A stretch of 29,930 nucleotides of DNA, taken from contig DATECU010000123.1 in the NCBI GenBank assembly GCA_035286745.1, positions 1 through 29,930 on the forward strand, read 5' to 3'. Position 1 is the stretch's first letter; each line of letters opens with the position of its first letter. Positions 15,530 to 22,996 of the stretch are shown piece after piece. The position numbers and the translations under genes are program-made. Origin of the DNA: DATECU01 sp035286745 (GTDB taxonomy: Bacteria > Acidobacteriota > Vicinamibacteria > Fen-336). The notes under the pieces are model-generated. The model was not told the DNA's origin and ran no database searches. It saw only the letters and a program-made list of their open reading frames with translations.

Positions 15530-16411
15530 ATGCGCATGGGGTTTCGCCTGCTGGGGCTGTTGCTGGCCGCCGGCTCGGCGGTGGGGGCCGAGAGCGCCGC
15601 CTACCGGATCGAGATCGATAAGTGGCGCACCGAGCGCGAAGCCCGTCTCACCGCAGACGGCGGCTGGCTCACCGTGACCGGCCTCTTTTGGCTCAAGGAC
15701 GGCCCCAACCGGATGGGCAGCGCTCCCGACGCCGACCTGGTCCTGCCGGGCTCGGTTCCGGCGCGGGTGGGGGTCCTCGACTTCCGCGGCGGCCAGACCG
15801 CCGTCATGCTGGATCCCGGCGTCACCGCTACCGTCGAGGGCAAGCCGGTCGTGAAGGGCCAGGTGCTCGCGCCCGATTCCAAGGACGTGCTCTCGCTGGG
15901 CCGGGTCACCCTGCAAGTGATCAAGCGCCAGGACCGCGTGGGCGTGCGCATGAAGGACCTGGACAGCAAGGCGCGGCGCCAGTTCAAGGGCCTGCGCTTC
16001 TTTCCGGTCAAGGAGTCCTACCGGATCACCGCCCGCTGGGTGGCCCATGCCAGCCCCCGGCCGCTTCCCATCCTCAACGTGCTGGGCCAGGTCAACGAGC
16101 TGCCCAGTCCGGGTCATGCGGAGTTCAGGCTGAACGGGAAGTCGCTGCGCCTGGCGCCGGTGATCGAGGAGCCCGGGGACCAGGAGCTGTTCTTCATCTT
16201 CCGCGACCAGACGAGCGCCAAAGAGACGTACGGGGCCGGCCGCTTCCTCTACGCCGCCATGCCCAAGGACGGCGTGATCGTTCTGGACTTCAACAAGGCC
16301 TACAGCCCGCCCTGCGCCTTCACCGCCTTCGCCACCTGTCCGCTCCCCCCCAAGGAGAACCGCCTGCCCGTCCGCATCGAGGCGGGGGAGCTGGCCCCGC
16401 CCGGGCACTGA
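15530..16411 (+). CDS. DUF1684 family exported protein
   Basis: A 293-aa protein with a signal peptide (MRMGFRLLGLLLAAGSAVGA, cleavage before ESA) followed by a DUF1684 domain. Family marks are IDKWRTEREARL, GGWLTVTGLFWLKDGPNRMG near residues 40-60, and the strongly conserved C-terminal LDFNKAYSPPCAFTAFATCPLPP followed by ENRLPVRIEAGE. The family is common in Acidobacteriota and Actinobacteria and has no established role; a beta-rich fold with an FHA-like first part has been suggested for relatives, which I cannot check here. AGGAGGAGG lies 5-7 bases before the ATG, so the start is well supported. It is transcribed divergently from the ATP-grasp gene. Confidence 0.88.
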   Translation: MRMGFRLLGLLLAAGSAVGAESAAYRIEIDKWRTEREARLTADGGWLTVTGLFWLKDGPNRMGSAPDADLVLPGSVPARVGVLDFRGGQTAVMLDPGVTATVEGKPVVKGQVLAPDSKDVLSLGRVTLQVIKRQDRVGVRMKDLDSKARRQFKGLRFFPVKESYRITARWVAHASPRPLPILNVLGQVNELPSPGHAEFRLNGKSLRLAPVIEEPGDQELFFIFRDQTSAKETYGAGRFLYAAMPKDGVIVLDFNKAYSPPCAFTAFATCPLPPKENRLPVRIEAGELAPPGH

Positions 16412-16412
16412 G

Positions 16413-16426
16413 GCCTCCAAAGAGGC
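16413..16426 (+). terminator. Small hairpin right after the DUF1684 stop
   Basis: GCCTC-CAAA-GAGGC forms a 5-bp stem with a 4-base loop two bases after the stop codon. The following bases (GCTCTCG) are only weakly T-rich, so termination is possible but not assured. Confidence 0.35.
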
Positions 16427-16564
16427 GCTCTCGACACGCCGCTGCCGGCTGGTTCCTGGTGGCCCTCCGCTCGGCCCCCACTCGCGGTACCATTCGGCAA
16501 TCGCGGCGGAACAAGCGGCCGGCGCCGGCTGGTCCGCCGCAGCTCCGGAGCAGAGAGAAGGGCG

Positions 16565-17992
16565 ATGAGGATTCTGCTGGTGAAACCCTGGCCGCGGCTG
16601 GCCACCGTTCGCGGCCTGGAGCGCTTCTTGCGCCTGGAGCCGCTGGAGCTGGGCTACCTGGCCGCCGCCACCCCGCCACAGCACACGGTGCGGATCCTGG
16701 ACCTGCGCCTATCGCATTCCCCCAAGCGCGCCTTCGCCAAGGCGCTCTCGGCGTTCCGGCCCGACCTGGTGGGGTTCACCGGCTACACCCACGAGGCTTC
16801 GCGGGTCAAGGAGCTGGCCACCCTCACCAAGCGGCACCGGCCCTCGGCCTTCGTCGTCACCGGCGGCCATCACGCCACGCTGGTGCCCGACGACTACAAC
16901 CTGCCCGAGATCGACGCCATCGTCCGCGGCGAGGGCTGCACCCCGTTTGCTGCCGTGGTGGCCGCCCTGGAGCAGGGTACCGAGGTGAGCGGCGTCCCTG
17001 GCGTTCTGCGCACCGGGGTCGCCTTCGACGCCGCGGCGGCCCGAGCCCTGCCGCCCCCTTTCGATCCCGCGGCCCTGCCGGCGCCGCGCCGCGATCTGTG
17101 GAAGGTGAGCGACTACTACGCGGTGTGGGTGACCGAGAACCCCGAGCCCGGCCAGTCGCTCTTCCCGCCGGTGGCGCTGGCTCGAACCTCCTACGGCTGC
17201 TCGATGAGGTGCTCGTTCTGCGTGGTTCCCATGCTGTCCGGGGGCAAGCACCGCCCGCGTTCGGTGGAGGCGGTGGTCGCCGAGATTGCGTCGATCACGG
17301 CGGGCCACGTGTACTTCTGCGACGACGAGACCTTTCTCGATCACCGCTTCGCCTGGGAGCTGGCCGACGAGCTAGCCCGCCAGGGAGTGCGGAAACGCTA
17401 CTTCGCCTGGGGCCGGGCCAGCTCCGTCAACCGCTGGCCCGACCTCTTCCGCCGCTGGCGCGAGGTCGGGCTGGACGCCGTCTTCATCGGCTTCGAGTTC
17501 CCGACCGACGCGCAACTCAAGGGCGTGGGCAAGGGGGCGACGGTGGCCGCCAACGAGAAGGCCCTGGACACGCTCAGGGGCATGGGGGTCGCCGTCCACG
17601 CGGCGTTCATGCTCCAGCCCGAAGAGACGCGCGAGAGCTTCGAGGTCTTGCGCGCTTACGTGCGCGGCCTGCCGCCGGTGCAGTGCAGCTTCACCGTGTG
17701 CACGCCCTCCCCGGGGACCCCCGCCTACGCGACCCTGGAGCCTAACGTATGGGTGCCCAACCCCCACGACCTGCACGACGCCATGCACCCGCTGACCCCG
17801 ACCAAGCTCCCCCTCAAGGAGTTCGCCGCCCTCTACGCGCGCCAGGCGGCCGAGGGGATCAACAAGTCGCCGGTAGACGGGCGCCCGGTGCCGCGGCTTC
17901 GGGACATCGCGCGGGCGACCTGGGCCCACTGGGCCTATCGGCGGAGCTTCAAGAACCTGTACCGCGACCACCCCCGGAACCTCTGGGGATAG
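16565..17992 (+). CDS. B12-binding-domain radical SAM protein
   Basis: A 475-aa cytosolic iron-sulfur enzyme. The N-terminal part (about 1-150) is a cobalamin-binding-like domain with VGFTGYTHEASRV and VVTGGHHATLVPDDY. It lacks the classical DxHxxG histidine, so cobalamin, if bound, would be base-off. The radical SAM core begins at SYGCSMRCSFCVV, giving CxxxCxxC (Cys212, Cys216, Cys219) for the 4Fe-4S cluster. YFCDDETFLDHRF, AWGRASSVNRWPDLFRRW and FIGFEFPTDAQL follow the usual barrel strands. The C-terminus is basic (SFKNLYRDHPRNLWG). Relatives include HpnJ/BchE-type and many uncharacterised methyltransferases or cyclases; the reaction here is unknown. An AGAGAAGGG stretch precedes the ATG. 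It is 153 bases after the DUF1684 gene, so probably a separate unit. Confidence 0.9.
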   Translation: MRILLVKPWPRLATVRGLERFLRLEPLELGYLAAATPPQHTVRILDLRLSHSPKRAFAKALSAFRPDLVGFTGYTHEASRVKELATLTKRHRPSAFVVTGGHHATLVPDDYNLPEIDAIVRGEGCTPFAAVVAALEQGTEVSGVPGVLRTGVAFDAAAARALPPPFDPAALPAPRRDLWKVSDYYAVWVTENPEPGQSLFPPVALARTSYGCSMRCSFCVVPMLSGGKHRPRSVEAVVAEIASITAGHVYFCDDETFLDHRFAWELADELARQGVRKRYFAWGRASSVNRWPDLFRRWREVGLDAVFIGFEFPTDAQLKGVGKGATVAANEKALDTLRGMGVAVHAAFMLQPEETRESFEVLRAYVRGLPPVQCSFTVCTPSPGTPAYATLEPNVWVPNPHDLHDAMHPLTPTKLPLKEFAALYARQAAEGINKSPVDGRPVPRLRDIARATWAHWAYRRSFKNLYRDHPRNLWG

Positions 17993-18064
17993 TCGCGGCG
18001 CCCGAACTGAGTCCGGTCGCCGCTCCCGCCTCCCCCGAGCCCCGGACCCGAAGCTCCCAAGTCG

Positions 18065-18147
18065 TAGCGATCAGCAAACAGCGATCAGCGCTGGCAGCCC
18101 CAGCCTCACGCGCTGCCGTAGCTGAGCGCTGACTGCTGATGGCTGAC
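18065..18147. repeat. Heptad palindromic repeat element, copy 2
   Basis: The left arm has AGCGATCAGCAAACAGC then GATCAGCGCTGGCAG; the right arm has CTGCCGTAGCTGAGC then GCTGACTGCTGATGGCTGAC. The interior CCCCAGCCTC block and the following GCCGTAGCTGA match copy 1 at 13709-13863, in the same orientation. The element lies between the convergent radical SAM and oxidoreductase genes, where its long stem could also act as a transcription stop. Confidence 0.78.
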
Positions 18148-18220
18148 CGCTTCGTCCCGCGCGTCAGGCACCTCGATGCTCGTCCCGCGGGCCGATCGCG
18201 TCCCCGCCACTTCCGGTTCT

Positions 18221-18256
18221 GTTCTTGGTGTCCTTTGTGCGGTGAATCCGTTTGTT
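18221..18256. repeat. Short interspersed motif of the CTTGGTGTCCTTTGTG type
   Basis: The stretch contains CTTGGTGTCCTTTGTG followed by CGGTGAATCCGTTTGTT. I recall similar sequence (reverse complement CACAAAGGACACCAAG plus a GATTCACCG end) as an intergenic repeat in many environmental bacterial genomes. It is much less GC-rich than its surroundings. Only one copy is in this window, so the call rests on memory and composition. Confidence 0.4.
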
Positions 18257-18285
18257 GCGGCCCTGGTCGCGCCAGGTGAATGGCC

Positions 18286-19266
18286 TCACTGCGCAAGCAG
18301 CACGATCTTCCCGATGTGCAGGCTCGATTCCATCAAGCGATGGGCGTCGGCGGCGTCGGCCAGCGGGAAGGTGGAGTGGATCACCGGCCGGACGGTGCCC
18401 GCCTCCAGCAAGGGCCACACCCGCCGCCGCAGGGCGTCGGCGATGGCGCCCTTCTCGGCCACCGAACGGGGACGCAGCGTGGAGCCCGTAATCGTCAGGC
18501 GCTTCTGCATCAGCACCGCCAGGCTGACCTCGACCTTGGGGGACTTGAGGAAGGCGATCTGGACCAGCCGCCCCTCGACCGCCAGCGCCTCCAGGTTCCG
18601 CGGCGTGTAGTCGCCGCCCACCATGTCCAGGATCAGGTCGACCCCGCGGCCGCCGGTGCTCTCCCGGATCGCGGCCACGAAGTCCTGCTCGCGGTAGTTG
18701 ATGGCGCGTTCGGCGCCCAGGCCCTCGCAAGCCCGGCACTTCTCGGCCGAGCCCGCGGTGGCGAACACCCGGGCCCCCAAGGCCCGGGCCAGCGGGATGG
18801 CCGCGGTTCCAATGCCGCTCGATCCACCGTGGACCAGCAGGCTCTCGCCGGAAGTCAGGTGGCCGCGCTCGAAGACGTTGGTCCACACCGTGAAGAAGGT
18901 CTCGGGGATGGCGGCCGCGGCCACCAGATCCAGGCCGCGGGGCACCGGAAGGCACTGCGGCGCCGGCGCCACGCAGCACTCCGCGTAGCCCCCGCCGGCG
19001 AGCAGCGCGCAGACCAGGTCGCCGGGCTTCCAGTCGGTGACGTCCGGGCCCGCCTCCAAGACCGTGCCCGCGACCTCCAGGCCCGGGATGTCGGAAGCTC
19101 CCGCGGGCACTGGGTACTTGCCCAGCCGCTGCAAGACGTCGGGGCGATTGACGCCCGCAGCCGCCACCCGGATCAGCAGCTCGCCGGCCCCCGGTTTCGG
19201 CACCGGTCGCGTGGTGATCCGCAGTACCTCCGGCCCCCCCGGCCGCTCGATCTCCACCGCCCGCAT
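18286..19266 (-). CDS. Zinc-independent NAD(P)H:quinone oxidoreductase (PIG3/QorA-like)
   Basis: A 326-aa medium-chain dehydrogenase/reductase family enzyme, cytosolic and NADPH-dependent. The N-terminal catalytic fold reads MRAVEIERPGGPEVLRI, AAGVNRPDVLQRLGKYP and IPGLEVAGTVLEAG. The Rossmann cofactor site is LLVHGGSSGIGTAAIPLARALGARVFAT (about residues 143-170). GGRGVDLILDMVGG and LTITGSTLRPRSVAEKGAI are typical of the PIG3 subgroup. Zinc-site cysteine clusters are absent. It likely reduces quinones or other activated carbonyls. A palindrome TGACGTCA overlaps its start codon and TAGGAT lies 6 bases upstream with no ribosome site. It converges with the radical SAM gene and diverges from the defence island. 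Confidence 0.93.
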   Translation of the reverse strand: MRAVEIERPGGPEVLRITTRPVPKPGAGELLIRVAAAGVNRPDVLQRLGKYPVPAGASDIPGLEVAGTVLEAGPDVTDWKPGDLVCALLAGGGYAECCVAPAPQCLPVPRGLDLVAAAAIPETFFTVWTNVFERGHLTSGESLLVHGGSSGIGTAAIPLARALGARVFATAGSAEKCRACEGLGAERAINYREQDFVAAIRESTGGRGVDLILDMVGGDYTPRNLEALAVEGRLVQIAFLKSPKVEVSLAVLMQKRLTITGSTLRPRSVAEKGAIADALRRRVWPLLEAGTVRPVIHSTFPLADAADAHRLMESSLHIGKIVLLAQ

Positions 19267-19327
19267 GACGTCATCCTATCGCGCCCTTGGCTGGGAAGCG
19301 CGCGCACCGAATGCACCGCGAATCGGC

Positions 19328-19333
19328 TATAGT
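19328..19333 (+). promoter_or_regulatory. -10-like hexamer upstream of the defence island
   Basis: TATAGT (5/6) lies about 140 bases before the helicase ATG in the only intergenic space available for an island promoter (19267-19474). No good -35 is seen, which leaves room for an activator. The rest of the spacer holds no convincing gene; it looks like the boundary of the inserted island. Confidence 0.35.
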
Positions 19334-19474
19334 CCGCACCAACCGGCTCCCCTCCAGCCGGCCAAGCGCCGAGGCTCCTTTGCACGCGGTCGATCTTTTC
19401 GCCGAGTTTGGACCCCGGTTGGCGCCCACCTGTGGATACTGGTCTGCTGGCTTCCAGCAGGAGGGCAGAGGGTG

Positions 19475-22400
19475 ATGGCCCAGCTCGAGGACCTCACGCG
19501 CGGTGCCCAGGTGAGGGGCATCCGGACCGACGGTCCAGTGGAGGTCCTTGACGTCAAATGGCACGGGACCAGCGTCGTCGAGCTGACCTACAAAGGCCCC
19601 GACGGCAGGCCCGGCAACGAGCTGCTGTTCCGCGACCGCGAGCCGAGCCTGGAAGTTACGACGAGAGGCCCAGCGTACGCGTTCGACGCCGACGGCGACT
19701 TGTTCCGCCTCGTCTCCGAGGCCTACCGCATCCGCCTCGCCTACCTCTTCGACCCCCTCTTGGCCGTCCACACCAGCCTCGTCCAGCCCCTGCCGCACCA
19801 GATCTTGGCCGTCTACCAGGAGATGGTCCCGCGCCAGCCCCTGCGCTTCCTGCTGGCCGACGACCCCGGCGCCGGCAAGACCATCATGGCGGGCCTCCTC
19901 ATCAAGGAGCTGATCGCCCGCGGCGACCTCAAGCGCGTGCTCGTCGTCACGCCCGGCTCGCTGGCCGAGCAGTGGCAAGACGAGATGAGCGAGAAGTTCC
20001 AGATCCCCTTCGAGATCCTCACGAGCGACAAGCTGGAGGCTGCCCGCACCGGCAATTGGTTTCGGGAGAACGACCTCGTCATCGCCCGGCTCGACAAGCT
20101 GAGCCGCAACGAGGATGTCCAGGCCAAGCTGGAGCAGACCGACTGGGACCTCGTGATCGTGGACGAGGCCCACAAGATGTCGGCCTCCTTCTTCAGCGGC
20201 GAAGTGAAGGAGACCAAGCGCTACAAGCTGGGGAAGCTGCTCGGTCGCCTGACGCGGCACTTCCTCCTGATGACCGCCACGCCTCACAACGGCAAGGAGG
20301 AGGACTTCCAGCTCTTCCTGGCCCTGCTGGATGCCGACCGGTTTGAGGGGCGCTTCCGCGACGGCGTCCACGTGATCGATCCCTCCGACCTCATGCGCCG
20401 CCTCGTCAAGGAGGCGCTCCTCAAGTTCGATGGCACACCGCTCTTCCCCGAGCGCCGGGCCTACACCGCCAACTACCGCCTCTCCGACGCCGAGGCTCTT
20501 CTCTACAAGGAAGTCACCGACTACGTCCGCGAGGAGTTCAACCGCGCCGACGCTCTCGAAGAGGGCCGAAAGGGCACCATCGGCTTCGCCCTCACCATCC
20601 TCCAGCGGCGGCTCGCGTCTTCACCTGAGGCCATCTACCAATCCTTGAAGCGCCGCCACCAGCGCCTCGAAAGGCGGCTGGCTGAGGAAGAGCTGCTCCG
20701 CCGCGGAGGGCAGGCTCGAATCGAGCTGCCGCCAGCCCTGCCCGGGCTGACGCAAGACGACATCGAAGAACTCGAAGATGCCCCCGAAAGTGAGCTGGAA
20801 GAGGCCGAAGAGCAGATCGTCGACCAGGCTACCGCGGCCCGCACCGTCGCCGAGCTTCAGGCCGAGATCGCGATACTCAAGGGGCTTGAGGAGCTCGCCT
20901 TCAAGGTCCGCCACAGCGGGACCGACAGGAAGTGGGAGGAGCTGCGCAGTCTTCTCCAGAACCAAGGGGAGATGTTTGACCAGCACGGCCACCGCCGCAA
21001 GCTCGTCATCTTCACCGAACACCGCGACACCCTGAACTACCTCGCCGACAGGATTCGGAGCCTGATTGGCCGTCCCGAGGCCGTAGTCACCATCCACGGC
21101 AGCGTCGGCCGCGAGGACCGGCGCAAGGCCCAAGAGCGCTTCACCCAGCACAAAGACGTCGAGATCCTGGTGGCCACCGACGCGGCGGGTGAGGGCATCA
21201 ACCTCCAGCGCGCCCACCTGATGGTCAACTACGACCTCCCCTGGAACCCCAACCGCATCGAGCAGCGCTTCGGGCGCATCCACCGCATCGGCCAGCCCGA
21301 GGTCTGCCACCTCTGGAACCTTCTCGCCGAGGAGACCCGCGAAGGCGACGTCTTCAAGAGAGTCCTGGACAAGATCGAGCAGCAGCGCGCGGCCCTGGGC
21401 GACGGCGTCTTCGACATCCTGCCCAGGCTCTTCCAGAACAGGCCGCTGCGCGAGCTGCTGATCGAGGCCATCCGCTACGGCGACCAGCCCGAGGTGAAGG
21501 CACGCCTGTTCCAGGCCGTGGACAACCTGGCCGACCGCCAGCGCTGCCAGGACCTGCTCGAAGAGCGCGCCCTGGCCCGCGACAGCATGGACGCGGCCGC
21601 CGTCCGGAAGATCCGCGAGGACATGGAGCGGGCAGAAGCCCGGCGCCTTCAGCCGCACTTCGTGGCCAGCTTCTTCCTCGAAGCCTTCCGGCGCCTCGGC
21701 GGCTCGGCCCACGAACGCGAAGCCAAGCGCTACGAGGTCACTCGCGTTCCGGCACCGGTCCGTAGCCGCGACCGCCAGATCGGCCGGGGCAACCCCGTCC
21801 TCGACCGCTACGAGCGGATCACCTTCGAGAAGGACCTGATCAGCATCCCCGGCCAGCCGCTGGCTTCTTTCGTCTGCCCGGGGCACCCGCTCCTCGACGC
21901 CACCATCGACATCGTCTTAGAGCGCTATCGCGACCTCTTCAAGCGCGGGGCGACCCTGGTCGACCCCAACGACCCCGGCGACGACGTCCGGGTGCTCTCC
22001 TACCTCGAGCACTCCATCACAGACGCACGCCGCGACTCCGCCGGCAACCCGCGAGTTGTCTCGCGGCAGGTCCATTTCGTGGAGTCGAATCAGGAAGGCG
22101 TGACGGCCCTCGCGGGCTGGGCGCCGTACCTGGACTACCGTCCGCTTGCCCTCGACGAACGCGCGCTCCTCAAGGATGTCCTCGAGGACGGCTGGCTCAA
22201 GGACGACCTCGAAGCGCGAGCGGTCTCGCACGCAGTGAGCAGCCTGGTGCCGCAGCACCTGTCCGAAGTTCGCGGTCGGCGCGAGGAGCTGGTCGAGAAG
22301 ACCAGGCAGGCGGTCAAGGATCGCCTGATGAAGGAGATCAACTACTGGGACCACCGGGCGAATGATCTGAAGGCGCAGGAACTGGCGGGGAAGACGCCGC

Positions 22401-22993
22401 GCCTGAACTCCGGCAAGGCCCGCCAGCGTGCCGACGAGCTGGAAGCGCGTCTGTCGAAGCGGCTTACGGACCTTGAGCAAGAGCGGCACCTCTCCGCCCT
22501 CCCCCCTGTGGTCGTGGGCGGGGCACTCATCGTTCCCAAGGGCCTGCTGCTCCGGCTCGGAGGGCAGACGGGCCCTGAGTTCGAAGAGAGCCGCGAGACC
22601 GCCAGGATCGAGGCGCTCGCCATGCAGGCCGTGATGGAAACTGAGCGGCGGCTTGGCTTCGAACCCCGTGACGTCGGTGCCGAGAAGTGCGGCTACGACA
22701 TCGAGTCGCGCGTGCCGGGGACGGGCAAGCTGAGGTTCATCGAGGTCAAGGGCCGGCACGTGAACGGCAAGACCATCACGGTCACGAAGAACGAGATCCT
22801 CACGGCGCTGAACAAGCCTGACGACTTCTGGCTGGCTGTGGTACTGGTTGATGGTGACCGGCCCGAAGACCCTCACTACATCCGACGCCCCTTCACGCGT
22901 GAGCCAGACTTCGGCGTTACCAGCGTGAACTACGAGGTCGCTGAATTGCTTGCCAAGGGTCAGGACCGATCCCTTGCTCGGAAGGGCTGGTAG
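19475..22993 (+). CDS. SNF2-type helicase with C-terminal DUF3883 domain (defence helicase, DrmD-like)
   Basis: A 1172-aa cytosolic superfamily-2 helicase/translocase. The motor has a Walker A variant DDPGAGKT (about residues 129-136), DEAH (230-233), LMTATPHNGKEEDFQLFLALLD, motif V DAAGEGINLQRA and motif VI QRFGRIHRIGQ (about 595-606). A long linker with acidic and coiled-coil-like parts follows, then a C-terminal DUF3883 domain (about 1045-1153: EKCGYDIESRVPGTGKLRFIEVKGR), which has a nuclease-like EVKGR motif seen in restriction-type folds. Proteins of this shape occur in DISARM-type and related anti-phage loci. The start has AGGAGG 10 bases upstream; the longer open frame lacks similarity. 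The SIR2 gene starts 3 bases after its stop. The last 327 coding bases of the DUF3883 domain are duplicated at 26169-26495. Confidence 0.93.
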   Translation: MAQLEDLTRGAQVRGIRTDGPVEVLDVKWHGTSVVELTYKGPDGRPGNELLFRDREPSLEVTTRGPAYAFDADGDLFRLVSEAYRIRLAYLFDPLLAVHTSLVQPLPHQILAVYQEMVPRQPLRFLLADDPGAGKTIMAGLLIKELIARGDLKRVLVVTPGSLAEQWQDEMSEKFQIPFEILTSDKLEAARTGNWFRENDLVIARLDKLSRNEDVQAKLEQTDWDLVIVDEAHKMSASFFSGEVKETKRYKLGKLLGRLTRHFLLMTATPHNGKEEDFQLFLALLDADRFEGRFRDGVHVIDPSDLMRRLVKEALLKFDGTPLFPERRAYTANYRLSDAEALLYKEVTDYVREEFNRADALEEGRKGTIGFALTILQRRLASSPEAIYQSLKRRHQRLERRLAEEELLRRGGQARIELPPALPGLTQDDIEELEDAPESELEEAEEQIVDQATAARTVAELQAEIAILKGLEELAFKVRHSGTDRKWEELRSLLQNQGEMFDQHGHRRKLVIFTEHRDTLNYLADRIRSLIGRPEAVVTIHGSVGREDRRKAQERFTQHKDVEILVATDAAGEGINLQRAHLMVNYDLPWNPNRIEQRFGRIHRIGQPEVCHLWNLLAEETREGDVFKRVLDKIEQQRAALGDGVFDILPRLFQNRPLRELLIEAIRYGDQPEVKARLFQAVDNLADRQRCQDLLEERALARDSMDAAAVRKIREDMERAEARRLQPHFVASFFLEAFRRLGGSAHEREAKRYEVTRVPAPVRSRDRQIGRGNPVLDRYERITFEKDLISIPGQPLASFVCPGHPLLDATIDIVLERYRDLFKRGATLVDPNDPGDDVRVLSYLEHSITDARRDSAGNPRVVSRQVHFVESNQEGVTALAGWAPYLDYRPLALDERALLKDVLEDGWLKDDLEARAVSHAVSSLVPQHLSEVRGRREELVEKTRQAVKDRLMKEINYWDHRANDLKAQELAGKTPRLNSGKARQRADELEARLSKRLTDLEQERHLSALPPVVVGGALIVPKGLLLRLGGQTGPEFEESRETARIEALAMQAVMETERRLGFEPRDVGAEKCGYDIESRVPGTGKLRFIEVKGRHVNGKTITVTKNEILTALNKPDDFWLAVVLVDGDRPEDPHYIRRPFTREPDFGVTSVNYEVAELLAKGQDRSLARKGW
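22607..22933 (+). repeat. Duplicated DUF3883-coding block, copy 1 (partner at 26169-26495)
   Basis: These 327 bases and 26169-26495 encode the same 109-residue stretch without gaps. I count 16 amino-acid differences by hand, and long stretches are nearly identical in DNA, for example ggccggcacgtgaacggcaa in both. They are direct repeats 3562 bp apart that flank the SIR2 gene and the methyltransferase remnant. Confidence 0.92.
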
Positions 22994-22996
22994 GCG

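Noticed and set aside
15622..17745. A 707-codon plus-strand frame
   Set aside because: It runs out of frame through the DUF1684 and radical SAM genes, whose own frames carry conserved motifs; its arginine/glycine/proline-rich product has no recognisable domain.
19037..19474. A 146-residue N-terminal extension of the helicase
   Set aside because: It overlaps the quinone reductase start region, has no similarity, and the AGGAGG before 19475 supports the shorter protein.
20621..21886. A 421-codon minus-strand frame inside the helicase
   Set aside because: It is antisense to helicase motifs V and VI and the following region, which are clearly conserved in the plus frame.
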